Of a stretch of 64,000 nt of DNA, positions 24,752 through 32,686 are shown in pieces. Source of the stretch: Actinomadura citrea (GTDB lineage: Bacteria; Actinomycetota; Actinomycetes; Streptosporangiales; Streptosporangiaceae). The notes below the pieces were generated by a model that worked only from the letters and a program-made list of their open reading frames with translations, was not told where the DNA came from and searched no databases. The stretch is taken from positions 5,828,001-5,892,000 of the forward strand of contig NZ_JACCBT010000001.1 of the NCBI RefSeq assembly GCF_013409045.1. Reading direction: 5' to 3'. Position numbers and translations under genes: made by a program. Within the stretch, counting starts at the first letter, position 1, and every line of letters begins with the position of its first letter.

Positions 24752-26197
24752 GTGGAACCCACCTCTCAGACCGCCCTCCAGGGAAGCGACGCCGGAGAGC
24801 AGGCTCTGGACGGGCACGAGCGCGCCCGGCTCGGCGCCCGCGCGGCCGAGGCGGCGCGCAGGCTGGCCGGCGAGGGCATCGTCGCGGTCGCGCTGACGTG
24901 GGTGGACGTCAGCGGGATCACCCGCACCAAGACCGTCCCGGTGGAGCGGCTGGAGCACGCCGCGGCGTGGGGCGTCGGGATGTCCCCGGTGTTCGACGTG
25001 TTCCTGCTGGACGACTCGATCGTGTCCGGGCGCCACATCGGCGGCCCGAGCGGGGACCTGCGGCTCCACCCCGACCTGGACCGGCTCGTCGCGCTGGCCG
25101 CGCTGCCGGGCTGGGCGCACGCGCCCGCGCACCGGTACGCCCAGGACGGGTCCGTCCACCCGCTGGACGCGCGGGCCCTGCTCCGCCGCGAGGCGGACCG
25201 GCTCGCCGGGCGCGGCTTCGCGGTGAAGGCCGCGTTCGAGATCGAGTGGGCGGTGTCCGACGGCGGCGGAGAGGAGTTCTCCGCCGCCTGCAAGGGCCCC
25301 GCGTACGGGATGACGCGGATCACCGAGCTGGCCGGCTACCTGCGCGACCTCCTGGAGTCGCTCAAGGCGACGGGCGTGAGGGTCGTCCAGTTGCACCCGG
25401 AGTACGCGGTCGGGCAGTACGAGGTGTCCGTGGCCGCCGAGGACCCGGTCGGCGCGGCCGACACCGCCGTGCTCGTCCGGGAGACGATCCGGGCGGTGAC
25501 GATCCGGCATGGGATGGCCGCCTCGTTCTCCCCCAAGGTCGAGGCCGACTCGGTCGGCAACGGCGCGCACGCCCACCTCAGCCTGTGGCGGGACGGCACG
25601 GCGGACGGCGCGGTGAACGCGATGGCGGGCGGCCCCGGACCGTACGGGATGACGCCGGCCGGGGAGGCGTTCGCCGCGGGCATCCTGCGCCGGCTGCCCG
25701 CGCTCCTCGCGGTCGGCGCACCGTCGGTGGCGAGCTACCTGCGGCTGGTCCCGTCGCACTGGTCGGGCGCGTTCGCGTGCTGGGGGCTGGAGAACCGCGA
25801 GGCCGCGCTGCGGTTCGTGACGGGGGCCGAGGGCGAACAGGCGACCGCCGCGAACCTGGAGGTCAAGTGCCTGGACGCCGCCGCCAACCCGTACCTGCTG
25901 CTGGCGGCGCTGCTCGCGGCCGGCCGGGACGGCCTCGGCGCCGATCTGAGGCTGCCGGAGCCGGTCGAGGTGGACCCCGCGGGCCTGGCGGAGGAGGAGC
26001 GCGCCGCGCGGGGCATCGCCCCGCTGCCGGCGTCGCTGGCCGAGTCGGTCGCGGCGTTCGAGGCCGACGCCGTCCTGCGCGAGGCGCTCGGCGAGGCCGT
26101 CACCGACACGGTGGCGGCGGTGCGGCGCGGGGAGATCGCGCTGCTGGACGGGGCGACGCCGCAGCAGGTGGCCGCCGCCACCCGCTGGCGGCACTAG
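24752..26197 (+). CDS. Glutamine synthetase family protein (gamma-glutamyl ligase, FluG C-domain-like)
   Basis: This 481-residue protein has the glutamine synthetase fold: an N-terminal beta-grasp segment (VALTWVDVSGITRTKTVP), catalytic-domain motifs FEIEW, QLHPEYAVGQYEVS, NGAHAHLSLW (the catalytic His region) and ENREAALRF (Arg for glutamate/phosphate). AGGAG nine bases before the GTG at 24752 fixes the start. The sequence diverges from housekeeping GlnA and resembles the GlnA-like ligases that couple glutamate to amines, so ligation of glutamate to an amine other than ammonia is plausible. It is divergent from the amidohydrolase, and the pair forms the two halves of FluG/NodGS. The gene is followed by a strong hairpin. 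Confidence 0.88.
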   Translation: MEPTSQTALQGSDAGEQALDGHERARLGARAAEAARRLAGEGIVAVALTWVDVSGITRTKTVPVERLEHAAAWGVGMSPVFDVFLLDDSIVSGRHIGGPSGDLRLHPDLDRLVALAALPGWAHAPAHRYAQDGSVHPLDARALLRREADRLAGRGFAVKAAFEIEWAVSDGGGEEFSAACKGPAYGMTRITELAGYLRDLLESLKATGVRVVQLHPEYAVGQYEVSVAAEDPVGAADTAVLVRETIRAVTIRHGMAASFSPKVEADSVGNGAHAHLSLWRDGTADGAVNAMAGGPGPYGMTPAGEAFAAGILRRLPALLAVGAPSVASYLRLVPSHWSGAFACWGLENREAALRFVTGAEGEQATAANLEVKCLDAAANPYLLLAALLAAGRDGLGADLRLPEPVEVDPAGLAEEERAARGIAPLPASLAESVAAFEADAVLREALGEAVTDTVAAVRRGEIALLDGATPQQVAAATRWRH

Positions 26198-26216
26198 CGC
26201 CGCTCCGGCGCACCGC

Positions 26217-26275
26217 CGCGTCCGGCCGCCCGCGACCGGGCCCCCACGAGCGGGCGGCTCGAACTGCCGGACGCG
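26217..26275 (+). terminator. Long hairpin after the glutamine synthetase-like gene
   Basis: The outer arms CGCGTCCGG (26217-26225) and CCGGACGCG (26267-26275) and the inner arms GCCGCCCGC (26225-26233) and GCGGGCGGC (26250-26258) can form one long stem with a bulge. No U-tract follows, as is common for actinobacterial terminators. Confidence 0.5.
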
Positions 26276-26278
26276 CAT

Positions 26279-26294
26279 CCGCGGCCGGCCGCGG
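26279..26294. repeat. Perfect 16-base GC palindrome
   Basis: CCGCGGCCGGCCGCGG is its own reverse complement. It lies between the hairpin and the -10-like TAACAT (26321-26326) of the CGNR gene, so it may be part of the terminator or an upstream binding site. It may also be chance in such GC-rich DNA. Confidence 0.35.
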
Positions 26295-26360
26295 TTGCAG
26301 CGGGCGCAGGTGACCGCTCCTAACATTTACTGGTCGGCTGCGGGACCGGAGGCTCGGGTA

Positions 26361-26894
26361 ATGCGCATCACTGGGTACAAGAGTCACGGGGTGGCGGCCG
26401 CCGCCGCGCTGGTCAACGCCGTGACGAGCGCCGAGGGGGACGACTCCCCGGACGCGCTGCGCCGTGTCCTGCGGGAGAACCAGTTCTTCTGGCAGGAGTT
26501 CGAGGACGCCGACGCCGCCGACCTCCGGCGCTGGGGGCGGGTCCTGCGCCCCTTCTTCGAGGCGGGCCGGCTGGAGGAGGCGACGGCGATGCTGAACCGG
26601 CTGATGCTGGAGATCCCGATGCACCCGCACCTCGCCGACCACGAGCCGCACGGCCTGCACATGCACTACGCGCCGCCGTCGTCCCGGCTGGTGGAGCGGT
26701 TCCGCGCCACCACGCTGATGAACCTCGCCGAGCTGATCGTCGAGCACGGGCTCGGCCGGACGGGCGTCTGCGCCGCCGACGGCTGCGACCGCGTGTACGC
26801 CGACACCTCGCGGGCGGGCCGGCGCCGGTTCTGCTCGGAGGCCTGCGCGAACCGCACGAACGTCGCCGCGTTCCGCGCCCGCCGGCGGGAGTGA
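26361..26894 (+). CDS. CGNR zinc-finger transcriptional regulator (ABATE domain)
   Basis: The product is 177 residues. The C-terminal zinc finger is CAADGCDRVYADTSRAGRRR followed by FCSEACANR: two Cys pairs and a CxNR ending, here CANR. This is typical of the CGNR family of stress-linked putative regulators. The N-terminal ~120 residues form the ABATE-type domain that often senses a small molecule. The ATG at 26361 is preferred because CCGGAGG lies about ten bases upstream and the more distal in-frame start would overlap the promoter region; the TAACAT box at 26321-26326 may be its -10. It may control the FUSC-like gene 81 bases downstream, which is inference. Confidence 0.85.
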   Translation: MRITGYKSHGVAAAAALVNAVTSAEGDDSPDALRRVLRENQFFWQEFEDADAADLRRWGRVLRPFFEAGRLEEATAMLNRLMLEIPMHPHLADHEPHGLHMHYAPPSSRLVERFRATTLMNLAELIVEHGLGRTGVCAADGCDRVYADTSRAGRRRFCSEACANRTNVAAFRARRRE

Positions 26895-26932
26895 TCCGCG
26901 TCCCGCGCCGGCGGCCCGACACCTCGCCGTTT

Positions 26933-26965
26933 TGTGATCTTTGTCCATCCCTGTGACCTTTGCCC
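26933..26965 (+). repeat. Direct repeat upstream of the FUSC-like gene
   Basis: TGTGATCTTTGTCC (26933-26946) and TGTGACCTTTGCCC (26952-26965) match at 12 of 14 positions with a 19-base period, just under two helical turns. They are less GC-rich than the surroundings and lie 10-43 bases before the ATG at 26976, so an operator or activator site is likely. Confidence 0.45.
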
Positions 26966-26975
26966 GCCTGCGGGA

Positions 26976-28343
26976 ATGACAGTGCGCATGTCGCTCGTGT
27001 TCTTGCGCCGCCGATCCGGCGAGGGTGATCGCGGCGGCCGCTCGCCGCTGCGCGTGGCGACGGAGGTGCGGTCCACCGCGTACCGCATCGCCCGCCTGAC
27101 GATCACCGCCACGCTGTCGTTCGTGCTGGCCCTGACGGTGCTGCCCGCCGGCGGGCCGCAGCCGCTGCTGGCGCCGCTGACCGCGCTGCTCGTCGTGCAG
27201 TTCTCCGTCTACCAGACGATCAAGGCGAGCGTCCTGCGGGTCGCCGCCGTCACCTCGGGGGTGCTGATCGCGGTGCTGGCCGCGGGCACCATCGGGTTCT
27301 CCTGGTGGACGCTCGGCCTGACGATCCTCGCGGCCCTGGTCATCGGGCACGTGCTGCGCCTCGGCGAGCATGTGCTGGAGGCGCCGATCTCCGCGATGCT
27401 GATCTTCGCACTGGGCTCGGCGAGCGAGGCGGGCGCCGCCGACCGCGTCCTGGAGACGCTGATCGGCGCCGCCACCGGGCTGGCGGCGACGCTGCTGGTG
27501 CCGACGGTGCGGGTGCGGCCCGCGGAGGAGGCCGTCCAGGACGTCACCGAGAAGCTGCGGGAGCTGATCGCCGGCATCGCCGACGGGCTGCGCGGTGAGC
27601 GCACCGAGGGCGAGGCGGCCCGCTGGCAGGCGGACGCCGAGCGGCTCGCCCGCGACCTCGGGCGCACCGACCGGGAGCTCGGCGCCGCCGAGGAGAGCGT
27701 CCGGCTCAACCCGCGGACGCGGGCGCGGCGGCTCATCGACGCCGGCGTCGCGCTGCGCAACGCCATGGAGACGCTGGAGCACTTCACGCTGTCGCTGCGC
27801 GGGCTGACCCGCTCCCTGGCCGACGACGAGCGGCTCGGCGACCGGGGCCGGCTGCTGACCGACGCCGAGTTGCGCCGCGAGCTCGGCGACGCGCTGGCCG
27901 GGATCGCCGCGAGCGTCGCCTCCTACGGCCGCCTGGCCCGCTCGGACCTGACCCGGGACGCCCGGCCGTTCCTCGCCGAGCACGAGCTGGAGGTGCGGGT
28001 GGACGTGGCCCGCGAGCGCCGCGCCCGGCTCACCCGGCGGCTGCACGAGCGGGCCGCGGCCGGCGACCTGTGGCCGCTGTACGGGGAGGTGTCCATGGAC
28101 ATCGACCGGCTCATCGAGAACCTGCGCGTCGAGCACCGCGCCCGCGCCCGCGAGCACTGGCGGCGCCACCGCGGCGCCTCGCGGCACCTGCCCGAGCGGC
28201 CCGTCCAGGTCGTCCAGCAGGCCGGGCAGCAGCTGCGCCGGGCGGCCGGGTCCGCGGTCGCGGCGGCCGAGCGCGGCGCAGGCGAGACCGAAACGCGCGT
28301 CAACCGGCCCGAACAGGACGAAGACCCGCCCTCGGGGGGATGA
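26976..28343 (+). CDS. FUSC-family membrane protein (aromatic acid exporter-like)
   Basis: With the ATG at 26976 the protein has 455 residues; a GTG at 26934 and an ATG at 26988 are in frame alternatives, and I avoid the first because it would make the upstream direct repeat coding. About five or six hydrophobic helices occupy residues 35-155 (for example LTITATLSFVLALTVL, VTSGVLIAVLAAGTIGF). The C-terminal ~300 residues are a cytoplasmic, Arg/Glu-rich helical domain with coiled-coil character. This half-size layout is typical of FUSC/ArAE-type proteins linked to efflux of aromatic or toxic compounds. It is preceded by the CGNR regulator on the same strand and faces the LVIVD gene across a terminator. 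Confidence 0.82.
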   Translation: MTVRMSLVFLRRRSGEGDRGGRSPLRVATEVRSTAYRIARLTITATLSFVLALTVLPAGGPQPLLAPLTALLVVQFSVYQTIKASVLRVAAVTSGVLIAVLAAGTIGFSWWTLGLTILAALVIGHVLRLGEHVLEAPISAMLIFALGSASEAGAADRVLETLIGAATGLAATLLVPTVRVRPAEEAVQDVTEKLRELIAGIADGLRGERTEGEAARWQADAERLARDLGRTDRELGAAEESVRLNPRTRARRLIDAGVALRNAMETLEHFTLSLRGLTRSLADDERLGDRGRLLTDAELRRELGDALAGIAASVASYGRLARSDLTRDARPFLAEHELEVRVDVARERRARLTRRLHERAAAGDLWPLYGEVSMDIDRLIENLRVEHRARAREHWRRHRGASRHLPERPVQVVQQAGQQLRRAAGSAVAAAERGAGETETRVNRPEQDEDPPSGG

Positions 28344-28358
28344 GGACGGGCCTTCGCG

Positions 28359-28375
28359 CGGGGTCGCGGACCCCG
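28359..28375. terminator. Bidirectional hairpin between convergent genes
   Basis: CGGGGTC, loop GCG, GACCCCG form a seven-base perfect stem in the 41 bases between the ends of the FUSC-like gene and the LVIVD gene. Its position suits a terminator for both. Confidence 0.55.
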
Positions 28376-28384
28376 GTGGGACGG

Positions 28385-29821
28385 TCAGCGGAAGGTGGGC
28401 TCCAGGACGTCGACGCCGCGGGTGTTGTCGGCGACGTAGACGTACTTGCCGTGCCAGTACGGCTGCCAGGACGCGGCGTCCGCCGGGCGGTAGTAGGCGA
28501 CCTGCCGCGGGTTCGTCGGGTCCGAGACGTCCAGGAACCGGGTGCCCTGCGAGTAGAACGACTGGGCGATCACGCCGTCGCGCACGTCGAAGTAGTGCGC
28601 CGAGCAGTCCGTGCTCTCGGGATCGCTGCCCTCCTTGCCCGCCACGCCCCACGTCGCGACGGTGTTCAGCCGGAACTTGTGCTCCGGCGTGGACCGCCAG
28701 CCCTCACCGCCGTAGGAGCCCTTCAGCGACGCGATGACGAGCAGGCCGTCGTTGGCGCAGCCGTCGTTGAACGTCTCCTCGGTGACGTACAGCAGCTTCC
28801 CGTTGCCCCACCTGCGCGGGTCGGCGGCCTGGTCGCGGGTCTGCCCGACCGCCCGGTAGCTGTTGTGCATGAAGGTGGAGTTGGTGGTGGCCTCGTCCAG
28901 GCCACCGCCCGCGTACGGGACGGGGTCGACCGCGGTGGCCTTGCGCCACTTCTTCTCCACCGGGTCGTAGTGGCGGCCGGTGGTGTGGTAGCCGCGCACG
29001 CCGCCGCGCCCCGACGCCCAGGCGACCCCGTCGGAGTCGACCTGGATGTCGTGGGTGTAGTCGGTCTTGCCGTCGTTGCGGCCCGTGTCGATGGGGTCCT
29101 TGTGGACCTTCGGCTTTGCCGGGTTGCGGACGTCGGTGACCCAGACGGGGCGCCCGCCCCAGTCCGCGGGCATCCAGCTGGCCTTCGCGGGACCGCCCGT
29201 CCACAGGTACTTGCAGTCGTTCACGCAGGTCGTCGTGTGACCCGCGGGCACCGTCACGTAGGTGAGCTGGCGCAGGCTCTCCGGCTTGGAGGCGTCCACG
29301 ACGTAGATGCCCGACTCGCCGGTGGCGGTGGTGCCGCCGAACGCGCGCGGGTCCCGGGACAGGTAGATGATCTTGCGTTTGGGGTCGAAGTCGGTGTCCT
29401 CGGTCTCCCACATGCCGGGCATGTTCAGCTGCCCGACCAGTTTGGGGACGCGGGGGTCGGCGCTGACGTCGTAGGCCTTCAGCCCGAACTCGCCGGTCGC
29501 GTACATGATCGTCCGCTTGTGCCGGCCCTGGCCGTAGTCCATGAACATCAGGGAGATGGCGCCCTTGGCGTCGGAGACGCCGCCGACGCGCCGCACGCCC
29601 TTGACCGCCTCGGACTTCGTGCTCGCGGGGGCCGCGCGGTGGTAGTGCCCGGCGTGGCCGCCGGCGCCCTCGCCCGCGGTGGCGGCGGCCTGCTTGGTCT
29701 GGGTGCTCTCCGGCTCGGGCGGGCAGGCCCAGGCGCTGCCGGCCGTCAGTGCCACGGACGCCGCGACCGCGACGCCGCCCTGCAGCAGGCGTCCGGAGGG
29801 AAAGGATGTGCGGGGGAGCAT
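28385..29821 (-). CDS. Secreted LVIVD-repeat (beta-propeller) protein
   Basis: This 478-residue protein starts at the ATG at 29821, nine bases... with GGAGG four bases upstream; the longer open frame is not used. Residues 1-33 form a Sec/Tat-type signal (FPSGRLLQGGVAVAASVALTAGSAWA), so the mature protein begins near CPPEPEST and is exported. The body has repeated blades of the LVIVD type (GLKAYDVSADPRVPKLVG, GIYVVDASKPESLRQL, VWVTDVRNPAKPKVH, TRFLDVSDPTNPRQVA), which form a propeller without known enzymatic activity. The mature N-terminus is His-rich (GGHAGHYHR), possibly metal-binding. No partner gene is evident. Confidence 0.85.
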   Translation of the reverse strand: MLPRTSFPSGRLLQGGVAVAASVALTAGSAWACPPEPESTQTKQAAATAGEGAGGHAGHYHRAAPASTKSEAVKGVRRVGGVSDAKGAISLMFMDYGQGRHKRTIMYATGEFGLKAYDVSADPRVPKLVGQLNMPGMWETEDTDFDPKRKIIYLSRDPRAFGGTTATGESGIYVVDASKPESLRQLTYVTVPAGHTTTCVNDCKYLWTGGPAKASWMPADWGGRPVWVTDVRNPAKPKVHKDPIDTGRNDGKTDYTHDIQVDSDGVAWASGRGGVRGYHTTGRHYDPVEKKWRKATAVDPVPYAGGGLDEATTNSTFMHNSYRAVGQTRDQAADPRRWGNGKLLYVTEETFNDGCANDGLLVIASLKGSYGGEGWRSTPEHKFRLNTVATWGVAGKEGSDPESTDCSAHYFDVRDGVIAQSFYSQGTRFLDVSDPTNPRQVAYYRPADAASWQPYWHGKYVYVADNTRGVDVLEPTFR

Positions 29822-29854
29822 CGCGCCTCCACGGAACGGATCTTCGCAAGCGCC

Positions 29855-29883
29855 AGTGTGACCGGCGCCGCCGACTTGATCAA
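29855..29883 (-). promoter_or_regulatory. Putative promoter of the LVIVD gene
   Basis: On the minus strand TTGATC and CACACT are separated by exactly 17 bases, ending 33 bases before the ATG. The -35 is good and the -10 is weak. It lies in the 164-base gap shared with the divergent solute-binding protein gene; I see no convincing promoter for the latter beyond a TACCCT at 29947-29952. Confidence 0.35.
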
Positions 29884-29985
29884 CAGGTCGGCGGTCACGA
29901 AATGGACTCAGCACCGTAAGGACTGGTGAGACCTGACAACGTGGTCTACCCTCCCCTGGGGTCGCCCAGCTCCCGGGAGAGGCCA

Positions 29986-31515
29986 GTGAAGAGCTCAGCC
30001 CGCACCGCCGCCCTGGTCGCCGGCGCCGTGGTGGTGCTCGTGGCGCCGGTCGCGGCCCTGAAGGCCTGGAGCGAGCCCGCCGACCCGCGGATCTCGGTCG
30101 GCGCCGCGGCCCCCGCGACGCTGCTGCCCGGCGACGTGCGCGACGCATCCGGCCGGATGATCGCGAACGCAGTGTGGACGGGCCTGGTCTCCTACGACCC
30201 GAAGACCGGCGCGCCCGCGAACGCCGCCGCCGCGTCGGTCACCAGCCCGGACCGGCGCGTCTGGACGGTCCGGCTCCGTCCCGGCGCGACCTTCCAGGAC
30301 GGCTCGCCCGTCACGTCCCGCTCGTTCACCGGCGCCTGGACGGCCGTGCTGCGCGAGCGCTGGGCCGGGTCCCGGCTGTTCACCGAGGTCGCCCGCGTCA
30401 AGGGCGCCCGCGCGGGCGAGGACGGGGTGCCGGGCCTGAAGGTGAAGGACGACCGGACCTTCGAGGTGACGCTGGACCGCCCGCTGAACGGGTTCCCCGC
30501 CCTCCTCGGCGACCCGGCGTTCTTCCCGATGCCCGAGAGCGTCCTCGCGTCGCGCGACTGGGCGTCCTACGGCCGCACCCCGGTCGGCAACGGCCTCTTC
30601 CAGGTGAGGTCGCGGAGCGCGCGGGAGATCGTTCTGCGGCGCCGCTCGGGCGAGGGCCGGTCCGTGGTCGTCAGGGCGATGCCGGACGCGAAGCGCCAGT
30701 ACGCCGCGGCCGGCGCCGGCGAGCTCGACGTCGCCACGCTGGTGCCGCCGGACCGGCACGAGTCGATGGAGGCCGACTTCGGCGACCGGCACCTCGCCGT
30801 CCCCGGCCGCGACGTCACCTACCTGGCGTTCCCGGCCCGGGTGGAGCGGCTGTCGTCCCCGACCGTCCGGACGGCGCTGTCGATGGCGATCGACCGGTCC
30901 GCCGTCACGGAGGGGCCGCTCGGCCACCAGTACTCCCCCGCCGACTCGCTCGTCGCGCCGGGCATCCGCCCCGGTCACCGCGACGGGCAGTGCCGGTTGT
31001 GCGTCCACGACTCCAAGGCGGCGGTCGCCGCGCTGGCCGACGCGGGCGGGCTGGAGGGCCCGCTGAACCTCTGGTACGAGGCGGGCCGGGGCGACGACGC
31101 GTGGGTGAAGGCCGTCGCGCACGGGCTCGGCGAGGAACTGAAGCTCGACGCCCGCCCGCATCCCGTCGCCGACCTGCGCGCGGCCGTGGACTCCCACGAG
31201 GTGGACGGCCCCTTCGTCGTCCACACCACCGCCGCCTACCCCGCGCCCGCCGCCGCGCTGGCGCCGCTCCTGGACGCCGGAACCGGTTTCGACGACGAGT
31301 ACGCGTCCGGCCTGCTCACCGAGGCCGAGCGCGCGGCCACCCCGGAGGAGGGCGTGATCCCCGCGCGCCTCGCCGAGAGCGCCCTGCTGCGCGACATGCC
31401 CGCGATGCCGCTGTGGTCGCGCCACGACCACCTGGTCTGGTCCGAGCGCGCCCGCGGCGTCACCGCCGACGCCTTCACGGGCCTGCGCCTCGACCGGCTG
31501 ACCGCCCGGGACTGA
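29986..31515 (+). CDS. ABC transporter solute-binding protein, family 5 (peptide-type)
   Basis: The 509-residue protein starts at the GTG at 29986, preceded by GGGAGAGG; this gives VKSSARTAALVAGAVVVLVAPVAAL, a clear export signal or N-terminal anchor. There is no lipobox cysteine, which is unusual for an actinobacterial binding protein. The body follows the SBP_bac_5 pattern (MIANAVWTGLVSYDPKTG, LRPGATFQDGSPVTSRSFTGAW, VRTALSMAIDRSAV). Family members bind oligopeptides, nickel or other cations. No permease or ATPase genes are adjacent, so it is an orphan. The FMN reductase gene follows after 17 bases but has its own promoter-like element. Confidence 0.85.
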   Translation: MKSSARTAALVAGAVVVLVAPVAALKAWSEPADPRISVGAAAPATLLPGDVRDASGRMIANAVWTGLVSYDPKTGAPANAAAASVTSPDRRVWTVRLRPGATFQDGSPVTSRSFTGAWTAVLRERWAGSRLFTEVARVKGARAGEDGVPGLKVKDDRTFEVTLDRPLNGFPALLGDPAFFPMPESVLASRDWASYGRTPVGNGLFQVRSRSAREIVLRRRSGEGRSVVVRAMPDAKRQYAAAGAGELDVATLVPPDRHESMEADFGDRHLAVPGRDVTYLAFPARVERLSSPTVRTALSMAIDRSAVTEGPLGHQYSPADSLVAPGIRPGHRDGQCRLCVHDSKAAVAALADAGGLEGPLNLWYEAGRGDDAWVKAVAHGLGEELKLDARPHPVADLRAAVDSHEVDGPFVVHTTAAYPAPAAALAPLLDAGTGFDDEYASGLLTEAERAATPEEGVIPARLAESALLRDMPAMPLWSRHDHLVWSERARGVTADAFTGLRLDRLTARD

Positions 31516-31525
31516 CGCGTAGCCT
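31498..31525 (+). promoter_or_regulatory. Putative leaderless promoter of the FMN reductase gene
   Basis: TAGCCT at 31520-31525 is followed by seven bases and the ATG at 31533, and a CTGACC at 31498-31503 is 16 bases upstream as a possible -35. There is no ribosome binding site in between. Confidence 0.45.
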
Positions 31526-31532
31526 GACGATC

Positions 31533-32075
31533 ATGACGAACGTGCTGATGCTCTGCGGGAGCCTGCGCAAGGGGTCCACGAACGAGGCGGCGCTGCGCAC
31601 CGCGCGGGCCGTGGCGCCGGACGGGCTGGACGCGACGCTCTACGCCGGCATGGGCGACCTGCCGCACTTCAATCCCGACGACGACCGCGAGCCGCTGCAC
31701 CCGGCCGTCGCGGACCTGCGCGCGGCGATCGGCGCCGCGGACGCCCTGCTGATCTGCACCCCGGAGTACGCGGGCGCGCTGCCCGGCTCCTTCAAGAACC
31801 TGCTCGACTGGACGATCGGCGGCGGCGAGATCTACGAGAAGCCCGTCGCCTGGCTGAACGTGGCCTCCCCCGCCGCGCCCACGGGCGGCGGCGACGCGCA
31901 CGCCTCGCTGCGCAAGGTGCTCGGCTACGCGGGCACCGAGATCGTCGAGGCCGCGTGCGCGCGGATCCCGGTGATCCGGCCCGACGTGGGCGAGGACGGC
32001 CTGGTCCGCACCGCGGAGCCGCGCGCCCGGCTCCGCGAGGCCGTGGAGGCGCTGCACGCCGCACTCCGCCCTTGA
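31533..32075 (+). CDS. NADPH-dependent FMN reductase
   Basis: The product is 180 residues with the flavodoxin-like fold: MTNVLMLCGSLRKGSTN carries the FMN phosphate loop (GSLRKGS at 9-15), and CTPEYAGALPGSFKNLLDW is the conserved motif of the family. Members transfer electrons from NAD(P)H to flavins, quinones, azo compounds or metal ions. The length is normal. The stop codon TGA at 32073-32075 is part of the -35 element of the downstream tetR gene. A functional link to the TetR regulator is possible because their control elements are packed together, but the operator lies downstream of this gene. Confidence 0.87.
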   Translation: MTNVLMLCGSLRKGSTNEAALRTARAVAPDGLDATLYAGMGDLPHFNPDDDREPLHPAVADLRAAIGAADALLICTPEYAGALPGSFKNLLDWTIGGGEIYEKPVAWLNVASPAAPTGGGDAHASLRKVLGYAGTEIVEAACARIPVIRPDVGEDGLVRTAEPRARLREAVEALHAALRP

Positions 32076-32100
32076 ACTATTAGACCAGTCTACCTAGAAT
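32072..32100 (+). promoter_or_regulatory. Promoter of the tetR-MBL operon
   Basis: TTGAAC at 32072-32077 and TAGAAT at 32095-32100 are separated by exactly 17 bases. The -10 ends six bases before the ATG at 32107, so the transcript should be leaderless. The -35 includes the stop codon of the FMN reductase gene. Confidence 0.7.
32081..32092. promoter_or_regulatory. TetR operator within the promoter spacer
   Basis: TAGAC-CA-GTCTA is a perfect inverted repeat placed between the -35 and -10 elements, where bound repressor would block RNA polymerase. It resembles the TAGACC-GGTCTA boxes known for LmrA/YxaF-type TetR repressors, the subfamily that the adjacent regulator resembles. Confidence 0.72.
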
Positions 32101-32106
32101 CGCCCC

Positions 32107-32670
32107 ATGGCACCTCGGGGCGAGACGCGTGAACGCGTGCTGCGGACGGCGGCGGAGCTGTTCCAGCGGCAGGGTTACCACGGCACCGGGCTCAACCAGG
32201 TCCTCGCGCAGAGCGGGGCGCCGAAGGGCTCGCTGTACTTCCACTTCCCGGACGGCAAGGAGCAGCTCGCGTCGGAGTCGGTCGCGCTGTCCGGCCGCGC
32301 GGTGGGCGAGGCGCTCGCGGGGGCGCTCGTCGCCGCGCCGGACGGGCGGGCGGGGCTGGCGGCCCTCGGCGACCACTTCGCGCGCGCCCTGCTGGAGTCC
32401 GACTTCGGCAAGGGATGCCCGGTCGCGACGGTGGCGCTGGAGACGGCCGCCGAGAGCGAGACCATCCGCGCCGCCTGCGACGGCACCTACACCGAATGGC
32501 AGGGCGGGATCGCGATGGCCCTGCGCGGCTGGGGCGTGCCGGACGAGCGTGCCGATCCACTGGCCGCGCTCGTCCTGTCGTCGGTCCAGGGCGCCGTCAT
32601 GCTCGCCCGCGTCCGGCGGGACGTGTCCGTCATCCACGAGGTCACCCGCCAGCTCGCCGACCTGATCTGA
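32107..32670 (+). CDS. TetR-family repressor (LmrA/YxaF-like)
   Basis: The 187-residue regulator has an N-terminal TetR helix-turn-helix at about 10-50 (RVLRTAAELFQRQGYHGTGL, then VLAQSGAPKGSLYFHF). The C-terminal domain reads GCPVATVALETA, typical of the LmrA/YxaF subgroup that often controls drug efflux or oxidoreductase genes. It probably represses itself through the palindrome in its own promoter. Transcription is probably leaderless. An MBL-fold hydrolase gene follows after 16 bases with AAGGAG, so the two form an operon and the hydrolase is the likely regulated function. The neighbouring FMN reductase may belong to the same response, although no second operator was found upstream of it. 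Confidence 0.9.
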   Translation: MAPRGETRERVLRTAAELFQRQGYHGTGLNQVLAQSGAPKGSLYFHFPDGKEQLASESVALSGRAVGEALAGALVAAPDGRAGLAALGDHFARALLESDFGKGCPVATVALETAAESETIRAACDGTYTEWQGGIAMALRGWGVPDERADPLAALVLSSVQGAVMLARVRRDVSVIHEVTRQLADLI

Positions 32671-32686
32671 ATCTGAAGGAGCACCG

